A DNA stretch of 64,000 bases from Aeromicrobium marinum DSM 15272 (GCF_000160775.2 NZ_CM001024.1:1-64000); one strand, 5' to 3'. Positions 52,064 to 60,306 are shown, numbered from the stretch's first letter. The notes: generated by a model from the sequence alone, not told the origin. Numbers and translations are program-made.

Positions 52064-53096
52064 ACGCCCGCTCCCACAGCAGCTCCTTCAACCACGCCCC
52101 GGATCCAGCGACGAGCCGGTTGCCGAAGAACCGTTCAGCCTGCGCCGCGTCACGAGCCAGCAGCTTGACCGCCAGAGCTTCGATCGACTCCAACGGCACG
52201 TGCCCGCCGTTCTCCTTCAGCACTTCCCCGTACACGTGCTGGTGGATCTTGCGCCGCTCCACCTTGTTCTTGTACGACCACTGCGGCGGCGGTTGACGGA
52301 ACTGCTTGTAGATGTCCTCGGACGGCGACTCATACGTCATCTGGGCGACGCTGTTCTCCGCCGGGTTCCACGCGTTGGTCGTCTGCGAGGACCGGCCGCC
52401 CATGCCGGCAAGACCACGCAGCTGGGTGTCGTTGACCGCGACCATCTTGTTCGACTTCAACCACAGGCCAGTCTCGTCGGCCGGTCGGAACGTGACCCGG
52501 GCGCCGAGCCGAGACGTAGCACTGGACGTCACGGTGTCGATCCGGCCCCCGCCGGGCAGCCGGATGAACTCCTCACCGGTCTTCGGGATCAGGTCCGCGA
52601 GCGGACCGAGCTCGATCATGGGACGCAGCGCGTCGTAGATGTTGTCGGTCTGCTCTTCGGACAGCGCGGTGATCTGGATCAGCGGCGTCGCCCACGGCAT
52701 CCCCATGGGTTCCCCGGGCGCGTAGGGGAACTCCCACCCGCAACCGCAACCCCAGTCCGAGCACGCGTACCCGTCGTCCTCACCGGCCCATCCGGCGAAC
52801 AGCGCCGGTCCGACGCCCTCGAGCGTGACGTGCGCAGCAGTACCGGGGCTCTTCCCCAGCTTCTGGGGACCGACCTGCAGTCCCTCCTGGTAGACGAAAG
52901 CCTCGCCGAGCATCGGGTTCGCCGGGTTCCACACTGCGTCACCACGGACGGTGTAGAACTTCGCCAGGTACTCGAATTGGAAGTCGTACAACCGCAGCGG
53001 CGCGCCGGCGGCGAACCGGTCGGGGACGACGCAGTGTTCCTCGATCCAGCCGAGCCCGACGGCGAGCGTCTGGTTCGGGCGCCTAGGCCTGTTCAT
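52050..53096 (-). CDS. Terminase large subunit, ATPase domain (separate gene)
   Basis: A 348-aa packaging motor domain. Walker A-like GPQKLGKS is at 76-83, the Walker B/catalytic pair Asp206-Glu207 in VTFRPADETGLW, and motif III-like NDTQLRGLAGMGGRSSQTTNAWNP follows. A Cys cluster CSDWGCGCGW (around 111-120) is present in the sequence. It ends GAWLKELLWERAYAGA, where fused TerL proteins continue into the nuclease. ATG 53096 overlaps the TerS stop by 14 bp. Confidence 0.87.
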   Translation of the reverse strand: MNRPRRPNQTLAVGLGWIEEHCVVPDRFAAGAPLRLYDFQFEYLAKFYTVRGDAVWNPANPMLGEAFVYQEGLQVGPQKLGKSPGTAAHVTLEGVGPALFAGWAGEDDGYACSDWGCGCGWEFPYAPGEPMGMPWATPLIQITALSEEQTDNIYDALRPMIELGPLADLIPKTGEEFIRLPGGGRIDTVTSSATSRLGARVTFRPADETGLWLKSNKMVAVNDTQLRGLAGMGGRSSQTTNAWNPAENSVAQMTYESPSEDIYKQFRQPPPQWSYKNKVERRKIHQHVYGEVLKENGGHVPLESIEALAVKLLARDAAQAERFFGNRLVAGSGAWLKELLWERAYAGA

Positions 53097-53637
53097 CGTC
53101 GGTGACTGCGCTGAGCCGCTTCCGCAGGTCACTTCCCCTTGCCGGCGGCTGTTCCCCAGTGGGCGCCGCCGCACGGCGGGCGCCGAGCTCGTCGACGGAG
53201 ATCCGCCAGCGAAGACGGAGCATCGCGACGGGGTTCAGACCGATCCGGTCCGACCACTGCCGCATCTCGCTCGCTGCCTTCATGTCGCCCAGTTCAGCTG
53301 CCGCGAGGTGCCGGATGTACAGGGCCACGTCGTGATGCCAGCCGAACTTCTCCCACGCCTCAGCCTGCGGCGTCTTCCACGCTTCGCGCCACAGCTGCAG
53401 CTCACGGTCGTCGAGGTCCTCGGCCCGGACGACGGTCAGCTTCGACCCGTCTGGATCGTCGCCGACGTCCTGCTCCGCTCGAGCCTTGTGCGGCAGCAGC
53501 GGGAATCTCGGGACACGCCCGCGGCGACCTTTCGCCGGGAGCGTCATCCAACCGTCCTTGTCCTTCGGTCGGTCACGCCGCAACGCGTTCGGGTCCGGTG
53601 GCGGACCGGAGTTGACGCGTGCTCCTCCCTTCGGCAT
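53083..53637 (-). CDS. Terminase small subunit-like protein
   Basis: A 184-aa protein: MPKGGARVNSGPPPDPNALRRDRPKDKDGWMTLPAKGRRGRVPRFPL is the phage small-terminase start found in many actinophages, followed by helical WRE..KTPQAEAWEKFGWHHDVALYIRHLAAAELGDMKAASEMRQWSDRIGLNPVAMLRLRWRI, which fits a DNA-binding/oligomerisation core. Directly upstream of TerL. Confidence 0.8.
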   Translation of the reverse strand: MPKGGARVNSGPPPDPNALRRDRPKDKDGWMTLPAKGRRGRVPRFPLLPHKARAEQDVGDDPDGSKLTVVRAEDLDDRELQLWREAWKTPQAEAWEKFGWHHDVALYIRHLAAAELGDMKAASEMRQWSDRIGLNPVAMLRLRWRISVDELGARRAAAPTGEQPPARGSDLRKRLSAVTDDEQA

Positions 53638-53811
53638 GACCGTTCTCCACATCTCGGCGTCGCGCCGATCGGGTGGCCACCGGCATCGCGCCGGCAGCAT
53701 CAGGCACCACCGTCAGGCGTGCCCGGAAATCCTTTGAACCTGACGGACCAGCGAAAGCCCTCCCCCGCGGTCCCCTCGGGGTGCCCTCGAAGGGGGTGCC
53801 CCCCACCCCTC
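53638..53811. other. Gene-free G/C-tract region before terS, candidate cos/pac
   Basis: A 174-bp gap in an otherwise packed operon, between the 56-aa gene and TerS. The plus strand holds long C and G runs and short repeats (CCCTCTCAGAGACCCCTCTCAG just at its edge, GGTGCCCT, GGGGTGCCCC). No ORF or promoter motif stands out. Packaging sites usually lie next to terS, which makes this the best candidate. Confidence 0.4.
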
Positions 53812-53982
53812 TCAGAGACCCCTCTCAGGCATGTCCACGTCGGTCGAGAAGCCCTGCGACTCGACGAACCCGACTTGGTAGCCAGTGTGGTCCTCGATGT
53901 GCTCAGGGCGGTCGTCCGCGGAGGCTGAGACACCGAGTCGCACGTCCAGTACGAGACCAAGGAGGTGGACCTGGAGTCTCAC
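53812..53982 (-). CDS. Small phage protein (56 aa)
   Basis: From GTG 53982, which follows a strong ribosome site (GGGAGG, 7 bases). The product VRLQVHLLGLVLDVRLGVSASADDRPEHIEDHTGYQVGFVESQGFSTDVDM has no membrane helix. It starts four bases after the HNH stop. No family recognised. Confidence 0.55.
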   Translation of the reverse strand: MRLQVHLLGLVLDVRLGVSASADDRPEHIEDHTGYQVGFVESQGFSTDVDMPERGL

Positions 53983-53986
53983 CCGG

Positions 53987-54298
53987 TCACCTCCCGGAGG
54001 TAGCGCGGTTGCATCCCAGGCACTCGGGTCCAGTGGGCGCATCACAGTCCGCGTCAGGGTGGCCCAGATCCCACGGCTCCAACGGACCCAGCAGCCGAAT
54101 GCAGCGTCGGCAGTGGACGACACCAGACTCGACCTTCGGGCGCCACGCTTCACGTTCGGCACGATGCGGTCGACCGTAGCCTCGGGCGTGGGCGGATCCT
54201 CGGTTTCGTTCGCGCTTCCGCTCGCACTCGACGCACCTGCTGGTGCCGGCTTCGACGAGTGTGGGGCAACCGGACTGGATGCAGACTCGCTTGGTCAT
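53987..54298 (-). CDS. HNH endonuclease-like protein
   Basis: A 103-aa protein from ATG 54298 with two Cys pairs (CIQSGCP, CVECERK) and an HNH region: VVHCRRCIRLLGPLEPWDLGHPDADCDAPTGPECLGCNRATSGR. The His-Pro-Asp and Asn placement suits an HNH/His-Me nuclease. HNH enzymes beside terminase genes often assist cos cleavage in HK97-like phages. Confidence 0.78.
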   Translation of the reverse strand: MTKRVCIQSGCPTLVEAGTSRCVECERKRERNRGSAHARGYGRPHRAEREAWRPKVESGVVHCRRCIRLLGPLEPWDLGHPDADCDAPTGPECLGCNRATSGR

Positions 54299-54401
54299 GA
54301 CTGGGATTCCAGTAGGTGAGGACCTGCCGCACTGGGTTTCGGGAACGCCAAGTAACGGAATTGGTCTGCAGTTGAAGTCTGCCACACGTTCGGTCGGGTT
54401 G

Positions 54402-55391
54402 TCACGATGCCCTCCGCGTGTCGTTGCCGGTCGCCTCGGGCTGTGCCGGGTCGGCGTTGCCGTTGGCCTGCTCCTGAGCCTTTCGCTGCTGCTCCGCGCG
54501 TCGTGCTGCTTGCCGCTTGAGTCGCATGGCCCGTTGGGTTGCACGCTCTCTGACGTCCGGCCACCAGACCAGGCGGCGCCCGGTGGGCATCTCGAACGCG
54601 CTGGCCACGTTCCGGCGAGCCATCCACGACACGAGGGTCTTCAGCGGCACCTCGCTTGCCGTGGCCGCCTCCGAGGGCATGAGGAACCGTGCTGCACCGC
54701 GGCTGTGCATGTTCTGTCGGCGGGCGTTGATGAACTGCTGGGGCGTGTATGTGGCCCCGCAGGCCGGGCACTTGTAGTGGTCCCACCGGACCTGCGCGGT
54801 CCAGAACTTCATGAGCCGCGGCTTGCTCTCGCAGGATTCGGCGATGCAGGTGACTCGTGCGAACTCGGCTCTGGTGCCGTCCTTCGTGGTGTTCTCCATC
54901 TGGGTGACACACGTTCGCAGGTCTCTGGCCATCTGGCCGACGGGCCCGAATGTGGGCCGGTTGTTGTGGTCCGGCTGGATCATCCAGTCGATCTTCCCGG
55001 CGATGTACTTCGCCGCTGAAGGGACGGTGCTGTCCAAGTCGGTTCGTTGGCCGTGCGCGTACCTGAGCTGGTCCTCCCACTCTGACAGCAGCAGCCGGGG
55101 GTGAAACTCGCCGACCTGATCCTCGGCGTACCCAATCGCTCGCTGGTGTGCTGCTTCGGTCTTGTACTCGCGGCCATCGATCGTCTCGTACTGGAACTCC
55201 CACGCCGTCAGGCTCGCGGCCGGCGCAGCCAGGTTCAGCGCTTCACCGCCCGGGAATAGAGACGACGAAGGGTTGTGTGCCGCTTCATCCGGCAGCGAGC
55301 CGTACAGCCGGACGATGTCTCTCAGGTCTCTGGTGATCGACAACCTCAACGCCTCGGGGCTCCAGGTCTCGCTGTTCTCTGCTTCGGTCAC
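54402..55391 (-). CDS. Zn-ribbon-containing phage protein, unknown function
   Basis: A 329-aa protein from GTG 55391, overlapping the HNH gene stop (GTGA). The central CIAESCESKPRL..HYKCPACGATYTPQQF is a zinc ribbon; VPLKTLVSWMARRNVASAFEMPTGRRLVWWPDVRERATQRAMRLKRQAARRAEQQRK looks like a helix-turn-helix followed by a basic coil. Gene position suggests DNA binding, perhaps a transcription factor for late genes. Not recognised with certainty. Confidence 0.55.
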   Translation of the reverse strand: MTEAENSETWSPEALRLSITRDLRDIVRLYGSLPDEAAHNPSSSLFPGGEALNLAAPAASLTAWEFQYETIDGREYKTEAAHQRAIGYAEDQVGEFHPRLLLSEWEDQLRYAHGQRTDLDSTVPSAAKYIAGKIDWMIQPDHNNRPTFGPVGQMARDLRTCVTQMENTTKDGTRAEFARVTCIAESCESKPRLMKFWTAQVRWDHYKCPACGATYTPQQFINARRQNMHSRGAARFLMPSEAATASEVPLKTLVSWMARRNVASAFEMPTGRRLVWWPDVRERATQRAMRLKRQAARRAEQQRKAQEQANGNADPAQPEATGNDTRRAS

Positions 55392-55750
55392 GTGGGCTCC
55401 TCGTGCTCGTACATGCCGTCGTCGGTCAGGTAGACCAGGCCGACGTGCAGTTGGACTGGGGTGGTGCGGGGGTTGTGGCCCTGGGGGACGAGGAGGCCGA
55501 GTTCGAGCGCCTCGGTGCGGTGGTTCTCGACCCACCGGTGGCACCCGCCCTGGCCGTCAGCGGCAGCCGGGCCATCACACAAGAGCACCCCGTTCGACGC
55601 TGCGTTCGTCTCCGGCCGGCGGCTCCCGCCCATGCCCCGCGGCCGGCGGTGGTGGATCGACCCGCCCCGGGCGTACCGGTAGCACCGCTCGCAGCATTGA
55701 CCAGCGCGCTCGATGATCAGCTCGCGGGTCATCGGTGAGAAGCCGCTCAC
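55388..55750 (-). CDS. HNH endonuclease
   Basis: A 120-aa HNH nuclease: CCERCYRYARGGSIHHRRPRGMGGSRRPETNAASNGVLLCDGPAAADGQGGCHRWVENHR contains the His-His, Asn and His residues and four zinc cysteines. Second HNH gene before the terminase; the two may have different targets. The ATG overlaps the previous stop (ATGA). Confidence 0.85.
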   Translation of the reverse strand: MSGFSPMTRELIIERAGQCCERCYRYARGGSIHHRRPRGMGGSRRPETNAASNGVLLCDGPAAADGQGGCHRWVENHRTEALELGLLVPQGHNPRTTPVQLHVGLVYLTDDGMYEHEEPT

Positions 55751-56007
55751 TCGCCACCACCGACGTGTGCATGGATCCGCTCAGCAGCCGCCCGGTACTT
55801 CCACGGCTCCCCAGCGTCGATCAGGACTGCGATCTCCTTCACCGCAGCCGAGGCCGTCCGCTCCCAGTGCTCCCGCACCGACGCGTCCACGTGCTCGAAG
55901 AACGCCTGCCCAGGAGGGAACAGCCGGCCGCAGTTCGCGCACGAGACCCCGTCCTGATCACGGACGAAGTCGATGTCGCCGCAGGCGCGGTCCTGGGCGT
56001 CACTCAT
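55747..56007 (-). CDS. Small phage protein with CxxC motif (86 aa)
   Basis: From ATG 56007: DGVSCANCGRLFPPGQAFFEHVDASVREHWERTASAAVKEIAVLIDAG. One CxxC pair and two histidines could hold a metal ion. Part of the coupled early operon. No family recognised. Confidence 0.55.
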   Translation of the reverse strand: MSDAQDRACGDIDFVRDQDGVSCANCGRLFPPGQAFFEHVDASVREHWERTASAAVKEIAVLIDAGEPWKYRAAAERIHAHVGGGE

Positions 56008-56293
56008 CGGTGGCATCCTTGGCGTCGAGGTAGGCCGCCCACTCCGCGAGCTGGGCAGCGTTCGGGAGGCCACGGGGTGCGCAGACCTCAGGGCAGTCGC
56101 AGAGCATGTCCCGGCAGCGGAGGTGCACCTCGTCCTCGAACTCCTGCTGGTCGGCGACGCAGTCCTCGGAGCAGTAGCGCCAGGCACCTGACACGTAGCC
56201 GCCACGGACCTCGCGGTGCAGCCACCCTCCGCACGTCAGGCACATGTCGACGGCCATCGAGTTGCCGCAGAGGATCACGGTCGGCTCACTCAT
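56000..56293 (-). CDS. Cys-rich small phage protein (97 aa)
   Basis: From ATG 56293. MCLTCGGWLHREVRGGYVSGAWRYCSEDCVADQQEFEDEVHLRCRDMLCDCPEVCAP has at least nine cysteines arranged like two zinc knuckles. Role unknown. Confidence 0.55.
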   Translation of the reverse strand: MSEPTVILCGNSMAVDMCLTCGGWLHREVRGGYVSGAWRYCSEDCVADQQEFEDEVHLRCRDMLCDCPEVCAPRGLPNAAQLAEWAAYLDAKDATDE

Positions 56294-56609
56294 CGCTCGG
56301 CTCCCATCGGGTGACGAGGCGGGAGCGGGGAACCTTGCGCTCGTCGCTGTTGTCGTCCCACGGCCATGACGGCACGTAGTCGTTCTCGTGGTTGCCGTCG
56401 TGGTCGCCGTTCTTGGTACAGCGGTGGTAGTAGCCCTCGCTGTCGCGGGCCTCTGATTCACACCAGTCGACCCACGCGTCCTCCACCAGACCCATCTCGG
56501 CCACGAGCGCGGCGATGACGGCGCGGGCCTCGGTGATCCAGTTCTCCGCGTCGCCTGCACCCGCCAGCGCCTCGGCCACCACCTCGGTCGCCCTGTCGAG
56601 GGCGCTCAC
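56286..56609 (-). CDS. Hypothetical phage protein (107 aa)
   Basis: From GTG 56609 (GTGA overlap). Helical start VSALDRATEVVAEALAGAGDAENWITEARAVIAALVAEMGLVEDAWVDWCESEARD, acidic Trp-rich tail. No family recognised. Confidence 0.5.
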   Translation of the reverse strand: MSALDRATEVVAEALAGAGDAENWITEARAVIAALVAEMGLVEDAWVDWCESEARDSEGYYHRCTKNGDHDGNHENDYVPSWPWDDNSDERKVPRSRLVTRWEPSDE

Positions 56610-56797
56610 GAGGACACCTCGGCGTGCTCGATGCGCCATGTCGGGTGACAGCGACACGTGACCTTCTCGCCGTCGAAGCGAACTCCGACGTACTGGCTGG
56701 GGAATGACACGACGAGGCCTGGCCTGCCGTTGACCGTGACCCGATCACCCCGCTTGAAGTCCACGCCGTAGGTGGACCTGACGTAGGCCGCGCTCAC
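56606..56797 (-). CDS. Hypothetical SH3-like phage protein (63 aa)
   Basis: From GTG 56797 (GTGA overlap). FKRGDRVTVNGRPGLVVSFPSQYVGVRFDGEKVTCRCHPTWRI looks like a small beta-barrel. Role unknown. Confidence 0.5.
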   Translation of the reverse strand: MSAAYVRSTYGVDFKRGDRVTVNGRPGLVVSFPSQYVGVRFDGEKVTCRCHPTWRIEHAEVSS

Positions 56798-57048
56798 TGT
56801 CCCGCCCCCTTGCCCGGTGCGCCCGGAACCGGGAAGCCGTCGCGCAGGTAGCCGTTCGCGTCGATCAGACCGTGCTGAGCCATCTGCCACGCGAGATCGG
56901 TCTTCCTCAACGAGCCGAGCCTGAGCCCGTGCGCCTTCGCGTGAGACCGCAGAGTGTTCCGGCGGAAGCGGGAGCACGCGAGCTCACCACGGCGGGCTGC
57001 GATGTGGACTCTCATGCACCCGTATCGGTCGTCGCTGTAGTCAGTCAT
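56794..57048 (-). CDS. Hypothetical basic phage protein (84 aa)
   Basis: From ATG 57048. RVHIAARRGELACSRFRRNTLRSHAKAHGLRLGSLRKTDLAWQMAQHGL is basic and helical, consistent with nucleic acid binding (SAP-like LGSLRKTDLAWQMAQHG). ATGA overlap with the upstream gene. Confidence 0.5.
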   Translation of the reverse strand: MTDYSDDRYGCMRVHIAARRGELACSRFRRNTLRSHAKAHGLRLGSLRKTDLAWQMAQHGLIDANGYLRDGFPVPGAPGKGAGQ

Positions 57049-57827
57049 CGTGGTGCTCCTCCGGTGGTGGGGTGGATGTCTCGGGGGTCTTCCGGTGCGC
57101 CGGCGACGCGAGTGCCGGGGTGGCCGACCGTGCTGCAGCCGCGCGGGCAACCGCGGCTCTGGACGTAGCAAGCCGACATCCCTCGGTGGCGGGCATGGAC
57201 GGACGGGCAGTCGCTGTCCTCGGCCCCGTGGCATTCGGCTGAGCCGTCTCCGTGCACGACGACGGTGCCCGCGCACTTCAGCGTCAGGAGCGATCGCTGT
57301 CGCCCAGGCCAGGCGACGACCCACTTCTCCTCGTACCTCGCCGCAGCGCTCCAGCACTTGCTCCGCAGGTGGAACCGGGGGCTCGGCTCCATCAGGGGGT
57401 TGAGCACGTACTCGCCGGGGAACTCGATGGACCGCTGCCGGGGTGTGATCGGCTCCTGGCAGCCAGGGCAGCAGCCCGGGAGGAGTCGCATCTCATGCTC
57501 GAGCTGCCTGGCCTGGTCGGCCGCGTACTGAGCCTGCTCGTGCCCGCGGCACGGGGCGAGCTCTCCGCAGGAGTGGCACACGGCGTAGTGCTCTGGCAGC
57601 TCCCACCACTGGCGGGCGGCGTGGGGCCGGACGGTGAAGCCGTAGTGCTGTTCGTCGTCGACCGGCTTCACGAACACCTCGTAGTCGATGTCAGCGTCGG
57701 GGTGGTCGCGGACCTCGAGGACTCGCCACGGCTTCCGGTTCACGGCGATGATCGAGTCGATCTCCGGTCGCTTCGACAGCGAGCTGGGGCCGAACGGCTT
57801 CAGGGCCGGTGTCCAGTACCGCGTCAT
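57045..57827 (-). CDS. Cys-rich phage protein (260 aa), unknown
   Basis: From ATG 57827. It has several Cys/His groups (CHSCGELAPCRGH, PGCCPGCQEPI, CAGTVVVHGDGSAECHGAEDSDCP), so multiple zinc ribbons are likely. N-terminal half is beta-rich (VNRKPWRVLEVRDHPDADIDYEVFVKPV). Between the replication initiator and small genes. Function unknown. Confidence 0.52.
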   Translation of the reverse strand: MTRYWTPALKPFGPSSLSKRPEIDSIIAVNRKPWRVLEVRDHPDADIDYEVFVKPVDDEQHYGFTVRPHAARQWWELPEHYAVCHSCGELAPCRGHEQAQYAADQARQLEHEMRLLPGCCPGCQEPITPRQRSIEFPGEYVLNPLMEPSPRFHLRSKCWSAAARYEEKWVVAWPGRQRSLLTLKCAGTVVVHGDGSAECHGAEDSDCPSVHARHRGMSACYVQSRGCPRGCSTVGHPGTRVAGAPEDPRDIHPTTGGAPR

Positions 57828-58618
57828 GACGCCTCCTGGAACTCGTGGTCGGCGTAGGCGGCAGCGTCGTGGCGGCGTTCGGTGGTGCCGCAGACGTCGC
57901 ACCGCGGCTCGTCAGCGGCCACCAATCGGGGGCCGGCGAGGTCCCTCCACGTGGGGATGAACGCCTGGACGAACGCTGCTGACCGGTGGGTGGCCTTCGC
58001 GGTCTCGAGGAGGCGGGTGTCGCCGTGGGTGGCGATGAGCTGGGAGATCTCCGCGACCTGGTCGGCCTTCAGCGATGACCAGGACACCTCGGCCAGTGCG
58101 GTCCACTCGCGGAACTTCGTGCGGAGCACGAGGAGGTCTCCGGGGAGGTCGACGCTGCCGCCGCGTGCTGCAGCAGCAGCATCTCCCTCTCTCTCTTTAT
58201 CTCCCCCTGTGACATCGCGTGACTCGTCCTGTGACATGTCACGTGACGTTCCACGGACGGTCTTGCGTTGCCGCTCGGACCTCTTCCGCTCCCGGTCGGC
58301 CTTCCGCCGCGACTCGATCTGGTCGAGCTGGTCCTGGTAGTGCGACCAGTTCCGCACCTGGTAGCCGGCCGCGACCTTGACCCACGGGCCCTCGAAGTCC
58401 CCGACGGGCTGACACAGCCGCTCGGCGACGCGCAGGGCCTGTGCCTGGGTGGTCTTGCGGGTCAGCTCGAGGACCTTCGACCGCAGGATCAGGCCACCCG
58501 TCGGCGTCCGGCCGCAGTACGCCAGACCCCGGGTGAACATCACCTCGTGCGCGTCCTCCAGGGACGCGAGGACGACGTCGTCGTAGTAGTGCACCGACAG
58601 CTTGATGAACATGCTCAT
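57824..58618 (-). CDS. Phage replication initiator-like protein
   Basis: A 264-aa protein. The N-terminus MSMFIKLSVHYYDDVVLASLEDAHEVMFTRGLAYCGRTPTGGLILRSKVLELT (residues 1-53) has the outline of phage replisome-organiser/replication-initiation proteins (winged-helix DNA-binding start with YY/DDV and a Gly turn). A charged linker with Ala and Asp repeats follows, then a helical C-terminal domain and CDVCGTTERRH zinc-like motif. Next to the DnaA-like gene, supporting a replication role. Confidence 0.68.
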   Translation of the reverse strand: MSMFIKLSVHYYDDVVLASLEDAHEVMFTRGLAYCGRTPTGGLILRSKVLELTRKTTQAQALRVAERLCQPVGDFEGPWVKVAAGYQVRNWSHYQDQLDQIESRRKADRERKRSERQRKTVRGTSRDMSQDESRDVTGGDKEREGDAAAAARGGSVDLPGDLLVLRTKFREWTALAEVSWSSLKADQVAEISQLIATHGDTRLLETAKATHRSAAFVQAFIPTWRDLAGPRLVAADEPRCDVCGTTERRHDAAAYADHEFQEAS

Positions 58619-59274
58619 GCGGTCCTTCCGAGGTTGTGGACGGACTGGTCGTTGTGGGTGTCCTGGGACTCCTGCACGAGCACCTCGGCGGGCACGTGGA
58701 CGGACCTGATGAGAGACCGTCGGACGTGCGGGTGGGCGTTGGAAGGGCTGCGAGACACCGGCGACTGTTCGGGGGTGTCGGGGGTGGTCATGGCGTCATC
58801 GTGTGACGGGACACCGACGAGGTCGGCGTGGATCTGCTCCGCACGGCGCAGCAGGGCGGGCGTGCGGGTGACCCTCTGGGCACCAGACGAGACGGTGGAG
58901 TGGTCGCGGTGCATGGCCCGGCCGATCGCCGTCACCGGTACGTCGAGGGCGCGGCAGATCCAGAACGCGATGTGTCGGGCGTCGACCAGGTCCAGGGTCT
59001 TGCGGGGCGAGTAGATGTCCGTCGACGGGATGCGCAGGGCGACCGCCACCGCGAGGACCACCTGGCCGACCTGCCCGGCCTCCGGGGGGACCTGGGGGCC
59101 GACGAGCAGCGGCAGCTCGGGGTCGACCGACGCCGCCAGCGTCACCGCGAGGGCGTGCAGCTCGGCCACCGTCAGCGACAGGAGGACGTCGTGGGCCTCC
59201 CGGGCGTCGCCCTCAGCGACAGCGCACACCAGGCGGGCAGCGTGGGGCACTGCGGCTTCGATCCGGTCGGTCAT
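58615..59274 (-). CDS. DnaA domain IV-like DNA-binding protein
   Basis: A 219-aa protein whose region ~92-135 (KTLDLVDARHIAFWICRALDVPVTAIGRAMHRDHSTVSSGAQRV) matches the DnaA C-terminal helix-turn-helix, including the signature HRDHSTV (122-128) that contacts DnaA boxes. No AAA+ domain is present. It could bind the phage origin or host DnaA boxes and steer initiation. ATG 59274 overlaps the previous stop. Confidence 0.76.
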   Translation of the reverse strand: MTDRIEAAVPHAARLVCAVAEGDAREAHDVLLSLTVAELHALAVTLAASVDPELPLLVGPQVPPEAGQVGQVVLAVAVALRIPSTDIYSPRKTLDLVDARHIAFWICRALDVPVTAIGRAMHRDHSTVSSGAQRVTRTPALLRRAEQIHADLVGVPSHDDAMTTPDTPEQSPVSRSPSNAHPHVRRSLIRSVHVPAEVLVQESQDTHNDQSVHNLGRTA

Positions 59275-59930
59275 GCTGTGGCCTCCAGAGGGTTGAGGAT
59301 CGGGGCCCACGCCTGTTCGGGCTTCACGGGTTGGGCTGAGGGGGAGTGGATGGTGGTCGACCGGCGGTAGCCGTAGTCGTTGCCCAGGAGGATCAGGACG
59401 TGCTCTCCCAGGGCGACGGTGACGGGGTGGCCGGTCTTCGACGGGTAGATCAGCACCGGCTGCCGGCACGCTCGGGCCGCTGCCCCGACCGCTGGCATGG
59501 ACGCGGCGGGGAGGCGGGCGGGTCCGTCGCCGGGGTGGTCGAACGCGGCCGCGATGGTCCGTGCGGGGTTGGGGAACTCCGACGGGTGCAGGCTCGCGAC
59601 CTCGAGCAGTTCGGTGTGCCCGGGGGCCTCGATCGTCACGTCCAGACGGTCCGCGCCCTGGGCCAGGTGGACCATCGTCGCTCTGGGGCGGTCCAGCAGC
59701 ATCCAGGCGGTCTCGGCTGGGATGAAGGCCTGCACACCCTCGGGAACCGTGTGGGGGAACCGTGCGCGGGAGTGGGCGATCTGCGACCCAGCGCCCACAA
59801 CCGTCGCGAACAGCTCACCACCGGTGGAGTGGATCCGCACGAACCCGTTGTAGAGGCGGTCGCCGTCCTCGTCAGCGAACGGCAGCACCGGACCCAGCAG
59901 GGACCGGAGATCGTCGAGGTGCAGTCTCAT
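59271..59930 (-). CDS. Possible sliding-clamp-like protein
   Basis: A 219-aa protein. Segments such as RLYNGFVRIHSTGGELFATVVGAGSQIAHSRARF and ARACRQPVLIYPSKTGHPVTVALGEHVLILLG recall the repeated domains of DNA polymerase III beta, but the protein is too short for a full three-domain clamp, so two domains or a divergent relative. The alternative is an unrelated beta-rich protein. Overlaps the DnaA-like gene by 4 bp. Confidence 0.45.
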   Translation of the reverse strand: MRLHLDDLRSLLGPVLPFADEDGDRLYNGFVRIHSTGGELFATVVGAGSQIAHSRARFPHTVPEGVQAFIPAETAWMLLDRPRATMVHLAQGADRLDVTIEAPGHTELLEVASLHPSEFPNPARTIAAAFDHPGDGPARLPAASMPAVGAAARACRQPVLIYPSKTGHPVTVALGEHVLILLGNDYGYRRSTTIHSPSAQPVKPEQAWAPILNPLEATA

Positions 59931-60064
59931 GACCTCACCGACCTGACGACCCAGCACAGCAGCGTGTGAGCCTGGTAGGTCACCTCGAGCAGCACCCCGT
60001 ACCGGTTGGTGGAAGCGCGGGCAGCACGGAACGCGTCGGACCGGGACCGGAAGCGGGCGCTCAT
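59927..60064 (-). CDS. Small basic protein (45 aa)
   Basis: From ATG 60064: MSARFRSRSDAFRAARASTN then RYGVLLEVTYQAHTLLCW. Stop and start overlap its neighbours by 4 bp (ATGA at both ends), and the frame is otherwise empty, so it is a real member of the coupled chain. No family recognised. Confidence 0.55.
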   Translation of the reverse strand: MSARFRSRSDAFRAARASTNRYGVLLEVTYQAHTLLCWVVRSVRS

Positions 60065-60306
60065 GCTGCGACCTGCTGCTGCTCGGGGCCCTTCGTCATG
60101 ATCAGCCAGTCCTTGAACGTGATCAGCGGGTGCTCGGCGACGTACTCGGCGTACTCCGTGGCGTAGCCGATCGACGCTTCGACCGCGGCGTCCTCCTGAC
60201 GGATCCGCTCAGCCTTGTACTCCTGCACGAGGCGGCGGTGGAGGCAGTCGGCCTTGCACCCGGGGTCAGTCTCGGTGCCCATCCGCATGCGGGGGAAGCA
60301 CGGCAT
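60061..60306 (-). CDS. Hypothetical phage protein (81 aa)
   Basis: From ATG 60306 (one base overlap). It has a Cys pair near the start (PGCKADCLHRRLVQEYKAERIRQED) and a C-terminal helix. No family recognised. Confidence 0.5.
   Translation of the reverse strand: MPCFPRMRMGTETDPGCKADCLHRRLVQEYKAERIRQEDAAVEASIGYATEYAEYVAEHPLITFKDWLIMTKGPEQQQVAA

Noticed and set aside
58130-58270. Clustered TGTGACAT/CATGTCAC-like repeats inside the replication-initiator-like gene
   Set aside because: Several GTGAC/GTCAC words occur here, which could be origin iterons, but they are irregularly spaced and fit codons of the Asp/Ser-rich linker; not enough to call an origin.
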